From: Anisodus tanguticus
Taxonomy: Eukaryota > Streptophyta > Magnoliopsida > Solanales > Solanaceae
DNA: 64,000 nucleotides
Direction of reading: 5' to 3'
Assembly (NCBI GenBank): GCA_034509755.1
Contig: CM067543.1
Location: 53,066,653-53,130,652, forward strand
Shown here: positions 1 through 11,700 of the stretch, piece after piece
Layout of the letters: each line of letters begins with the position of its first letter
Numbering within the stretch: the stretch's first letter is position 1
The notes under the pieces: generated by a model
What the model saw: only the letters and a program-made list of their open reading frames with translations
Databases searched by the model: none
Told to the model about the DNA's origin: nothing
Position numbers and translations under genes: made by a program

Positions 1-104
1 TTGTTATCGTGTAACCAGAAGGTTGTGTACAATAGATCCTTGTAGTCCGGCTCTTCCCGAGACTCCGCATATAGAGAAAGTTTAGTGCACTGGACTACCC
101 TTTT
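1..104 (+). repeat. Au-like SINE, 3' part, cut by the window edge
   Basis: The segment reads like the 3' half of the plant Au SINE family: a stretch around ACAATAGATCCTTGTAGTCC, then a GGGAGCTTAGTGCA-like stretch, ending in a pyrimidine/T run near 104. The match is from memory. The same sequence occurs in reverse at 872-962, which supports it being a dispersed repeat. The 5' head lies outside the window. Confidence 0.55.
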
Positions 105-870
105 ATACTATAGTAGATGAGTAAAAACTCTTAATATGTTATAATTAACAAGTAAAAAAGAAATTTATTTTTATTTTTTAATATAATGAATAAATAAAAA
201 TGAACGGAGAGAGTAACATGTAACCGCTCTTGAAGAAACAATTTAGTACTATACTGTAGTATAATTTTTTTAAGAGAAATCATGTTAACGCCTAGTAAGA
301 TAAGATCTAGCGAAAGGGACCCCATAAGTTTCAAATTAAGTCGATCACCTTCATTTTCTTTTCCTTTTTTTTATATCTTGGAAATTCTTAAAAACTTGAT
401 TTGAGGTATTTGTAAAACTTTATATACTCCAAAATACACAAACAAAAGCCTCGTTCACTCTTCTTCCTCATCTTCTCTCTCATGGGTGGATAACAAAAAA
501 TCATGGCTTGTTTCTTATTGAAATCGTGTGAGAAGATAGTTAAGATAGTTTTTTGAGATTAAACATGGAGAATATCACTAATAATCACAAGATTTGAGAA
601 GACATTTTGGTTAACCAAAATTAAGATTTTAGAAAAATCTAAAGCAAAATACAAATGAGTGTTGCGATTTGTTTGAGTTTGAATCAAAATTGATTGTCTG
701 GTATATGACTTTCTTTTAGTTTGTATTATTAACATGCTGAAAGAAAGTAGCAAGCCGCCTCGGAATATGATGGATACTATTTTGGGAATTCAAAATTACA
801 TAAAGTGGACAATTGTCGAATATAACTATAGCATTTTATTTTAGAAAAGCCAATCAAGTGATTAATAAAA
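105..870. other. AT-rich intergenic stretch, no gene seen
   Basis: No coding region, RNA gene or recognisable repeat was found. Short open frames here are AT-rich with no domain signature. Confidence 0.5.
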
Positions 871-871
871 G

Positions 872-962
872 AGCCGCCTGGTCACTAAGCTCCCGCTATG
901 CACGAGATTCAGGGAAGAGCCGAACCACAAGGGCCTATTGTACGCAATCTTATCCTACATTT
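872..962 (-). repeat. Au-like SINE fragment, reverse orientation
   Basis: The segment contains CACTAAGCTCCCGCTATGC and later a CAAGGGCCTATTGTACGC stretch, the reverse complement of the repeat at 1-104. It ends about 50 bases before a hAT-type element. Confidence 0.55.
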
Positions 963-1010
963 TAGAAGTTATGTCAAAATATGCGGAATTTCTTACTTTT
1001 CACGAATGGA

Positions 1011-1527
1011 CAGGGGCGGACTTACATGGTGGGGTGGGAGGCACGTGCCCCCGTTAACTTCGGAAAAAACTCTTTTTAGATATATATATATGTGTATATA
1101 TCTTGAAGAACTGCCACATATTTTAAGAGAACCCCTTAAACATTATCTCTTGAAATGGATTTGTTGGTCAGCGTGCCTCTTAGCTCCCTGAGCATAAGGG
1201 TGCGACCTAAGTTCGAGACTACAACATTTTCTTAAGTTGTCAGTTAAAAAAAGGAACAAGACATGTTGCTGGCAGGTTTCGAACGGGAACCTAACATGTA
1301 TAACTTTAGACCAAATCACCATGCCAGAGAGCGAGTTCTAAGCAATTATGTCATTTCATTTATATTTATTTTACATTGATTCTATGGGAGTGTAACAAAA
1401 AATTTCAATGATGTGGTGTTGCATGACATTGTGATAACAGACCCATGACTTGAAGTCGATGCTTCGACTAACGTGGATCTCCCTTTGATGGTGCTTCCGT
1501 CATCTTAAAATTCTAGGTCCGCCTTTG
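1011..1527. mobile_element. Non-autonomous hAT element with exact 8-bp target duplication
   Basis: The ends are near-inverted repeats: CAGGGGCGGACTTA on the left, and CAAAGGCGGACCTA on the right when read in reverse. Both sides carry the 8-bp duplication CGAATGGA (1003-1010 and 1528-1535), diagnostic of hAT transposition. It encodes nothing recognisable and contains tRNA-like SINE pieces. Related ends occur at 8133, 47265 and 47755 and near 55550. Confidence 0.8.
1262..1345 (-). repeat. tRNA-derived SINE head, reverse orientation
   Basis: Read on the minus strand there is an A-box-like stretch (TGGCATGGTGATTTGG) followed by a B-box core GTTCGAAACC, the internal pol III promoter of tRNA-derived SINEs. 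A related copy lies at 17550-17640. It is nested in the hAT element 1011-1527. Confidence 0.5.
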
Positions 1528-1959
1528 CGAATGGAGTATTAATAAGATGGACAATTTTCACCTCCGCCAATGATCCACCTCAGGATGTCAAGAATCCATA
1601 GAGACTTGATATGAATCAAATGGCCTCTTGAGGCACAAGCACAGGAAAAAACAATTTTTTTATGATATAATGTTTTTCATTCCTGTAAGATTAATTCTGC
1701 TGTAACTATGAAGTATTACATGGCAGGCTTGTTATTTGAAACTATTTCATATAGATTTAAGTTGGATACAAGGGAGCTTTGAATTGGTTCTTCGTACAAG
1801 TCTACTAGTTGATCAATAAATTTATGAGACGGGGGGGGGGGTGTTAAAGAGATATCATACATCTAATCGGTTGAAGCGGGACGTGACATAAAGATGTCAG
1901 ATCCTTCTCTTTTTGCGGTTTATGTCAGATCCTTCTCTTTTTGCGTAATTGTTCTTTGA

Positions 1960-2157
1960 TGAAAGACGGGACCGCACCAACAAGGATTGTGGTGGAATGA
2001 ATAAGGCCACCCACCTTAACCAGAGATCTCGGGTTCGACCTTGATATGAAAAAAATCTTTAGGGAGCGCTTCCCCCTTAAATGAGTCTTACGCGATGCGA
2101 ATCTGAATTAATCAGGGCTCCAATACGGGTACCAGACACCGGATAGAAATCAAAAAA
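1960..2157 (+). repeat. SolS-type SINE
   Basis: A B box (GGGTTCGACCTT) is followed by a GGAGCGCTTCCCCC stretch and a GGCTCCAATACGGG stretch, ending in an A-rich tail. I recognise this body as a Solanaceae SINE type. A clear target duplication was not found. Confidence 0.65.
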
Positions 2158-2728
2158 AAGTGACAGCTATTACTGTTCTTCGAAACGCCACAGCAACTTA
2201 ATAATTTTCCAGTATCAGCTACTATTCAAAAACCAAATGGAGGGAGTAGGTTGGTCGAATCTATATATATACAAAGAAATGAATTTTTTTGTGTATGTGT
2301 TTTGGTATATGGAAGTGACAGTCTCGGAAGTAATTGCTTTGGTGAAACCAAAACTGAATTGACAGTGAATTGCTCACAAGAAGATGGACCTTGCACAAGA
2401 TAAAACATGAAACACTTTTTTGTAGAAGTGAACGAGCGCGTCAAAACATGAAATAATTTCTCTTTGAGATTCTTGATAATTATTATACATAAAGACATGA
2501 GTAATTGGAAACTATTTGACAGACCCTCATTTGGCTTGACGTACCCATATCAAATGGGTGGCGACATGATTGTGAATTCTTTGTGCAGATTCTTCAAATT
2601 ACACTAAACAACAAAAGATAATACGTACACATTGGAGATACTTACATGCCCGTACATGTACGCGAGTCCATGTGACATAAATTGAAAGTAAGCATTAACC
2701 ATTTGGACTGGAGTTTCAATATTTCGTG

Positions 2729-5700
2729 TCAGTGATCAGCAATTCCTCTTATCTGTTTCGGCTGTGCATTTTCTCCAGCAGAAATCAAGTTCTCACCAAT
2801 TACTGGAGGGATACTCGAAGACCCATATATCTGTTCATTGATAAATTCCCGGGTCAGTTTTGAGATGCAGATCGTTGAACATGAAATTTGGAAGCATATG
2901 CAGAAACACCTACCATGGAAGGTGACTTCATAGCCAAAGAATCAGGCATCACAGATGAGTTTGAAGGCCTGTGGAAGAGCAAATGAGCAATAGATCGATC
3001 TATAGAGTTTGTGTCTGTCTCCATGTCCAAATATCCCGTGCTCCTGAAAATACAAGCCATTGGATGTTAGGACCAGAGAAAGGAAGCAAGCAGCATCTAT
3101 CACATTACAGGTATAAAAAAAGAAACGAAACTGCTGATTTCAGGTGACTGACTAGACCCACCTCCCTACCCACTTTCTTTCCAAACCCAAAGGTGAAAAA
3201 TGTGCTGCATAAAATCTTCACTAACCAGACCAAACATACCCTTCTGATTAGGGGTTCTAGTTTTTCTTTATCTCGGTACAATCGTGCAAAAAATCTGACT
3301 TAATTATCCAAAAAATGGATAAAGAAACCGACCAACGTTATCTGGCAGAAAGCATATACTCTAGTAGTACCTTCTAGTCAATTAAGGCATGCCTCTCTTA
3401 CTGTATTGACCTAACGTTTTTTAAGATACTAGCATTGATAATTACAGGAAATGGAACAAAAGGTAGGAACTGCATTATGCAATAAAAAACACACTCAAGT
3501 TACCTTGGTCGGGCAATTTTAAATTACTGATTTACATTGTGAACTCAAATTGGTATTTGGTATATGGTCGAGTGTGTTCAACTGAAGAGAACAAGTCTAT
3601 CTCATACAATCCAAGACGTGTGTAAAAATTAAAGGCTAACATCTTCATCAAAATAACATTTGTTGCTCAAGCATTCAAGTGAGCAAAATGAGTTAGTTGA
3701 ATAATTTATTTAAATCATCTAAAACGCATAATTACATAAAGAATTATGCTCAATCACACTGAGCCAAATCCCATTTTCCGGTTTTAGATGTGTAAGGATT
3801 CCAGATTCAACACTTTTCTCAGACTTTTTGAAGGAAATGGAAGACACTAACAGTTTGAAGAGCTTACTAGTTGCAAGACATAAAGGATGCGGACGTTCAA
3901 GGAAGAATGATGAGAATAGAAGTATAGACTATTAAAAGGGCTCCCATGAAGATCAATTTTAAACCGTGGAGTCCAGACCAACTTGCACGTACCTCGACTA
4001 ATTCCCCGAGGTATCAACTACCTCCCACCAGCACAGGTATCGGCCATCGGGTAACTCTGTCCATCAAGGCTTGTCCACCAAGGCTTGTACAGATGGAAAA
4101 AGATCATGTAGTGTTTTTGCCTCCACTGAGATTTGAACCTGGGACCTCACAGTTCTCAATCTACTTCATTGACCACTAGGCCAGACTTAACTTTTATCAT
4201 CACTTTTCTACTCAATTTTCTACTCAAGCACTACTTCTCATCATATACAAGTATGATAACATTTATTCATTGGTAGATGCATATTCTACCCTATCCCGAA
4301 GAAACTTCCCTAGCACTGCAGGACCCTTTTTCTCTTTATTAGGGAGTTGAGAAGGGAGTAAGGAAGCGGATTATTTGCATGTGTAGTGCTTTGTCTGAAA
4401 ACCACGAGGAGATTCAAGATTAACCCTTTTGATAAGAAAATAAATAGCAATAAATCAAAATTAACCCTTTTTGTTTATTTCTGGCCTTGATTTGGATGTA
4501 TAATTTGATGTTTCATGATTAAAACTTCTACTTCGTATTATTAACTCATTGATCCCAAAGATGTGTGTCAGATAGTGCTTTATGTTGGAAAGAAAGTGGT
4601 AGCAATGGCGCAATATCTTATCTCAGAAAAACACCTAATTGAGACGTCTTCCTAGCAAAATACATACATGAGCATCTAGAACTCCAACAGACAAAAATGC
4701 ATCTTGAGTGAAGTCTAGATTCATTATACCAAACAGGTGTAATTTTAGAATGGGAGTGTCATATAAGCACTCACAAAAAAATTCATCTGTCTCAACACTA
4801 TGCTAAGCAAATATGCATGGTCATTCCAAGTAGGTTACCCAAGAAAAATCATGTGCTTGAAGTATGAAAATTATGATATGGCCTATATAGGAAGTAGGGG
4901 TGTACAAAGAAAAGCGACAAACCGCACCAAATCTATAATACCGAGTCAAACCGAGAAAAAAACCCTACTAGTGGTTTGGTTTGACTTGGTTCGGTATTGG
5001 GAAAAAAACCCGACCATAAGTGGTTTGGTTTGGTTTTAACCAAAAAAAGTCAAACCGAACCAAACCAACCAGAAAGTACATGTATATAATTTTAAAAATG
5101 TTTTATACATAGAAACATTTATTTATAATGTGATTTATAAATATTTCTATATCGGATACAAATTGACATTGAAAGAAATAATCTCTTGATTATTTTCATT
5201 AATTGAAAGACTATATACTATTCCTATTCTATTCCTAAAACCTTATTATATACATTTATGGTAATACACTAATTATGGTAATACAATACTAATTATATTA
5301 CAACCTTACCTAAACTAGGATACTAAATATTTATCATAAATTACACATAATAATCAGCCCATCCGAGGGCCAATCTGTGAGCATAGCCGAGACCTAATAT
5401 ACACATGTATATTGTGTGTGTATTGTGTATATTTAACACACACCCCAGTCATAGCAGACGGTCTTCGAACGCTGAGACTGTCCCTAAAATCTTCAAAAAT
5501 GACTGAGGGAAAACCCTTTGTAAAGATGTCGGCAATTTGATATCTCGACGGGACATGGCATACGCGAACTTGACCAAAAGTTGGGGTTTTCAACTTCAGG
5601 TTTTCCCGGGTTTTGCGGTTCTCTCGGGTTGTTCGGGGTTTTCCGGTAAAGTCCTCATACAAAACATATAACTTGTGCTTCAAATATTTTTTTTAGTCCT

Positions 5701-8700
5701 AGTAAGATACAACTATCTAATTAAGGTGTTTCCTAAGAAAATGACACAAAATGTGAGATAAGTGATGACATTGTACTAAAATATTTAACAGAAAAGATAA
5801 TGAAATCGCTAAGCAATAATGATAATAATGATAATCTAAAAGTACTATTAGTACAACTAATTATTAATTACATGATTATATATTAAAGAAAAACTAAAAT
5901 AAGTTATGTTTTTTCACTGTCTAACCAATGCAAAACTAATGGCGTGTAGTAATAGATATCCAACATTTATTGTTATTCCTAGTTTTAGAATTCAATTTCT
6001 CTTGTTAGTATTAGTATTGATTTGGGCTTTATTTGAGTTCTAACATCAATGGGATATAAAACTTAAGTACCATTAAATATTTTAAGTTCAAGCTTGAAAT
6101 AATATGTTAAAAGGCAAAAACTATGAATTGATTTATAAATTTAAAAACCCGACTCAATTGGTTTGGTTTGATATTTGAGAAACCCAAACCAACCAGGTCC
6201 ATGTACACCCCTAATAGGAAGTATCATGTAGACTAAGGCATCAAGAAACGATTCCAACCTGTATGCTCCATCATCAACAAATGCTCCGCTTGTGTGTCTG
6301 TCATCAGCAGATCCATTATTGAGATTAGCATGTCTAAGCCTTTGTTCAGCACTCTGAGCCAACCGATACAAGCTATCCCTTATGCATAGATTTGTTCTTA
6401 TATCCAACTAAACCAGAAAATTTAACATAGTGAGCTTACAAACATGTATATACTGAAAAGTAAGTTGATTTCCAACTAAATGTATAAACTTGAAGAACCA
6501 CATACCATATCTGCTAACTGCCCCTTCCCAGCCCAAGTTAACAGGATTAACACAGATAGTTTCAAGACAACACTGAGGCTTTTGCACATCAGCCGATAAA
6601 TAATTTAAATAAGCATGCAGAAAGATGATGAGGAACAGCTTTTATATTAAGGCTGGTCTGCTGTACTAAATAAGCAAGCTCTCCATGTACCTGTCTGCAA
6701 CATAAACATGCACAAAGAAAGAAAGACAACTACTTTTTTATTTATCTATATACTATAGCTATAGATAATACTATAGATATAGGTTACTATAGAGATACAT
6801 GGATAAAGAATTTTATGAAAAAGCCTTGGTAAGACCACATCACTAATATTAATTTATCTAGCACAATAACTAATTTAATATATAATCTATATAAACATAA
6901 ATAAGAACATATTCACATAACTCACTCAATAAGAGAGATCGACTTGTTTCATACCGCTTCAAATAGCAAATATTCAGCTAATAAGAACGGTTAAAACTAT
7001 TTATATTTCTATGTAGAATAAATTGAAAAGGGTCGATGTGTGTGCAACTGCTACTGCTATGTCACACCTCTCTGACAAATTGGAATAATTCCCTACGCCT
7101 GTGTGAAGCTACAAGAGTGCGTAGCTGCACATCTTTAACCTCTCCAGAATATAGGAATCTGTATAATGCTTTTGTCATTAATATTGTCCATCGACTAAGA
7201 AACTATCTTAATTCAGATGTGAACCATCTAAAGGTTTGCACATGCCATTTTGAGCTATTGACCTACACAAATAAGCTGTGTCAAATTTGTTTAGTCAAAT
7301 AACTCAAAACAAACCTTGATACTACTCATCACCAAACAATATCAAAATGCATATTAATTTTCATTGAGATTGTATACCCGTTCCATGACACGTTGAAGCT
7401 GATGAAAACTCTTTGCTTCCTCAGAAATTTCATTCAACCCAAAACTTATGCAGGAGCTCTCCTTTACAATTGAGGAACCTAATTCTGCTGGAATTCCCGT
7501 GCTGACACTTCCAAGATCCCTGTTATTTTCATGCTTAATTCCAGAATGGTGAAGTATCTTTCCCACCATATTTTCATTTGTTCCTATTCCAGCCACCTGA
7601 AAAGAAGGATCAGGTAAGCTTTCCATCGACTGTGTCTGATTTGTTGCACAGGAGACCTTAGCAGAAAGAGGCGTGAGACTGCTTTTTTCAGATTTAATTA
7701 TGGATAGGGTTGGACAAACCGTAGTATGATCTGAATGACTGTAATCTGAAGTTAAGTAAGAAATGCCACCCTGAAAATACCCAAAATCAGATCCATCAAC
7801 TTGCTTTTGCTGCTGAATACCTGTGGATGTGAGAGCCACCTTAGATCCAGTGATTGCAGTAGGATGTTTTCTCTCTTCTGTAAGTATATCAATATAGTTG
7901 AATGTGTCTCCATTTCCCAAGTAAATATCTTGTATTTTTTCCTCAGATAGATTCTGGTGCTTAGAATGCTTTTTATGCAGATTACTCTGCAACCCCATAA
8001 ACAGAATTAGAAATAAGCAGATCATTGTCGACACTCTTTACATGCCATAAAATCAGGATGGATGCATCAATTAGAATGTGCACATTCAGAGACTTAGGAA
8101 CTCTAGCATACTCTTATTGTACTTAACACCAGAGGCGGACCTAGAATTTTAAGGTGACGGGTACACCATTGCCTTTAATGTACAATGGTGGTAACACCTA
8201 TAGAGTCTAAAGAGGGGCGCATATTGCTGTTCGATGGCTTTTCTTTTAATTCGATTAGCATTTTTCCCGTATGAAGAACTTGATTCGGATTTAGATTGAT
8301 TTTGGGTTAATCCTGTTCAATTTATTTTGTTCTCGAATTTGTAGATAATAAACCAATCGCCTGATATGTTCATTGTTTATATTTTTATGGTTTGAATTGT
8401 ATTAATTAAGAAATATCCTATGTTCACAAGCAATTTGTCACTACACCACCAATTTTATCAATAACAAAAGCCAAAAGAATGTTTTCCCTCATTAATCAAT
8501 AACAGAAACAAAATTACATTTCGACACGGAAATCATACTCTTACCAACAATTCTTACCTTCTTTTCGGGCACTATCTTGCAATCTGAATCACTTGACTCA
8601 TTTAGAAAAGATAGATGATTCAGAATGGCTGATTCATTCTCTGAGGGCATTGAACCGCCAGTATGACAAAAAGGTTGATCTTTAGTGCCAGAATCATTAA

Positions 8701-11700
8701 TTGAACTACCTGTTTCCTTTGGCCTGAAAGCTTCCAGACTTCCAGAGATATTTTCAAGTGCGCTGGATGATGGGCAGGGAAACTCATAATCTGACCTCAA
8801 TCCACCTCCAGATCCTTCAATAACATCAGATGATGAAAACCAACCAAGGTCATCTTCCATACTAGCTCCAAGTCCAAAAGTTGAATCACAACTTCTGGAA
8901 GACATAATAAACAGTGAGCGCGCATGACTATTGGGTAACTCTCCTTTAAACAAAAAAAGAAAAATAATTGAAGAACTCTGGAGACAGCAATTACCTTAAC
9001 ATCCTGTCAACATCATCAAAGTTTTCCATCTCCGGCCAGCTATAATATAAGAGATTGGTAATGTTTTTATCCTCATGATTAGTATCAAAAACACTGAGAT
9101 CATCATCTGCCTGAGAAATGGGAACAGGCGGATAGCTATATAGGTTTTCCCCAGCTGCATCATTCTTATCATCGAGAATGGGGCCGTTAGGATGGAACTC
9201 ACTGCTAGTGGAGTATATATTGTTACTTATGGAGCAATGATTTGATGTCCTAGTATTTTCAGATGCTAAACTTGAAACTTCTTCGACAGAGTCCTTATCA
9301 TGTTTAGAAGGGAACACAGAATCAAGCACATCAGCCCTTGAGTCCTCCCACATTGTGGTACTACTACTATTCAAAGGAGGAAGTTCTTTGTCCTTTTGCT
9401 GATTATTATATTTAAGGGTAGATCGACCTCCTGTGGTTCTGAATAGACCAATTACTTCATACTGAGATTTCTTACGGCTATCAGTCTGGGAGAGAAGTTC
9501 ATTGGCATGTTCACAACTAGGATGTGGCACTGTATGATCATCGCTGGGGCAAACTTCATCCCAAGCTATATCTTCAAGCTGTAGTACTAGTTACATAATT
9601 TTAGCTGTATTAAATGCAGATACTTCCTTAAACTGAGTAAATCAAAGTAGAACACAAGATTTGTTTCTTTAAATTGAAGTAATCATTGTTCGGATTAAGA
9701 TAGATTATTTCCACTGATAGAGATATTAAAAGTCTTCTCTTAAAAGGGTATGAGTAGTAATAGCAAAGGAAGAAGCTAAGATCAATGTATTTGACATTCT
9801 AAAACACAAATGAAAGCGCACACACACACATCTCTCTCTCTCTCTCTCACACACACAGAAAAATGAAACATATACAATGCACATTAAAAAGCAAAAATTG
9901 AAAGGACTATAACCACAGAAATAAAAGAAGGCAAAATTACGAGGAAAAGGTGAAGAAATTCAGATTTCAGCCCCTTGCTACACTGTTCTCCAGATACTTT
10001 TTTGGTTTCATTATGGGCTGTAGCATATAACCCAAATCTCTCCGGAAGCCAACAATAATCACCCACTGTGATTATTGCCAAAATTCCTTTTTCCAGTTTT
10101 CTTTCAGTTCTGATCTCCTCAAAAGCTTTTCTGACCAGCCTCTCAGCGCCGGCCGACCTCATCTCTCCGGCATGAACAGTACTTTCGGCATGAATAGTAC
10201 TGTAACATAACCCAAATCTCTCCGGAAGCCAACAATAATCACCCACTGTGATCATTGCCAAAATCCCTTTTTCAGTTTTTTTTCAGTTCTGATCTCAAAA
10301 TCTCAACATATAATACCTTCCCAGGCACAATCTCTTTTCTAATCCCTAGGAAGGAGAACATCCTCCTCTTTTCTCAACTTTATTCTTTCTCCAATGGAAG
10401 AAAATAGAATTTATTTCAATGCAGGCTTCAAATCTTTTGACATCACCAGATGGTCTGTTGGCAGAGACATTTGGTTTGAATGGGTGGAGAGAAGTCGCAA
10501 CATGATGAGAAGATCAACAATGAGTTTGATGAGCATGAGCTGGGTCTACTCTACTCTCAAAGAAGCGTCAAAGGATGGGAAGAATGAGATCAGGATCTAG
10601 AGATCAGTTATTATAATTCCAGAACTGACCCTAAATGCAGGTTGGAAAGAGATAGCACTGAAGATAGAAAGGTTCATTCAACGCTCCAAGCAACCTATGA
10701 TTGCAGAACCTCCCAGACTTGTCAAAAAAGATTTCTCTTTTGCCAGAGAAGTACGAGATTGCCATAGTACGAGAGAGTAAATGGCAATCCAACACTCTTC
10801 GAGAATCGACAGTCACAGCCAACAAAGGAGAGATGTGTCACAGAATCTCCAGGGGTCAAAGATACTGAAATTTTCAAGGGGTGTATTATTGGATCTTTTG
10901 CTGCAGAAGAAAAAAAGATCCCCACTTTGTCATATATTAGGAGATGGGTGGTGGTTACATGGAAAGCTATGTTTGGGATCAATATTTATGAAATGGCAAA
11001 CAATATGTTCCTATTTGAGTTCCCTGATAGAAACGGCAGAACAGATCATTCAGAAGGAATGGAGGTGGAAGAAAACCAAATTGAAGCTCCAATGGTGGAA
11101 CCCCACAGCCGGATGTGAACCATAGACTCAAATTGCAAACACCACTTGGATAAGAGCTTTGGGAATCCCTCTTCAACTATGGTCTCAGAGGATCTTTACT
11201 GAAATTGGGAACATTTGTGGCGGATGGGTCTCTACTGAAGAAGAGACTGAGCTGAAAAATCACATGAAGTGGGCCAAAATTCAAATCTCATGCGATGGCC
11301 GGAATTGCCCTAGCGAAGTAACAATAGTAAGAGAGGGCATCAAGTAACAATAGTAAGAGGCTTTGCCTGGGTGATGCCAAAAAGGATAACCCATTTACTT
11401 TATAGCTGGGAGGAGGTAGGAGTAGGAGCCTATTTGGTAGACAATATGGAAGGAGAGAAACACTAGGTGTTTTGAAGACAACAACAGTGAAGTTCAGAAG
11501 ATTAAATTGAATTGCATCAAACTTTTCTGTTTTTAGTGTAAATAGATCTACCTTGAGGATACTGAGTCCATGATAGAAATCCTAGGTTCTTGTTAGAATT
11601 TCTCTTCATGGATCAATTCCAATGCTATGATGTAAATATGGTTTGTAGTACAACCAATGTACTGATTTAATACAACAGTTACCTTTTCAAAAAAAAAACT

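Noticed and set aside
7036..7302. 88-aa plus-strand frame
   Set aside because: It lies in LNK1 intron 4 on the opposite strand, with no domain signature.
9884..10261. 125-aa minus-strand frame with an internal repeat (TVGDYCWLPERFGL twice)
   Set aside because: It is the reverse strand of the duplicated 5' UTR of an L1 LINE; no sign of a real protein.
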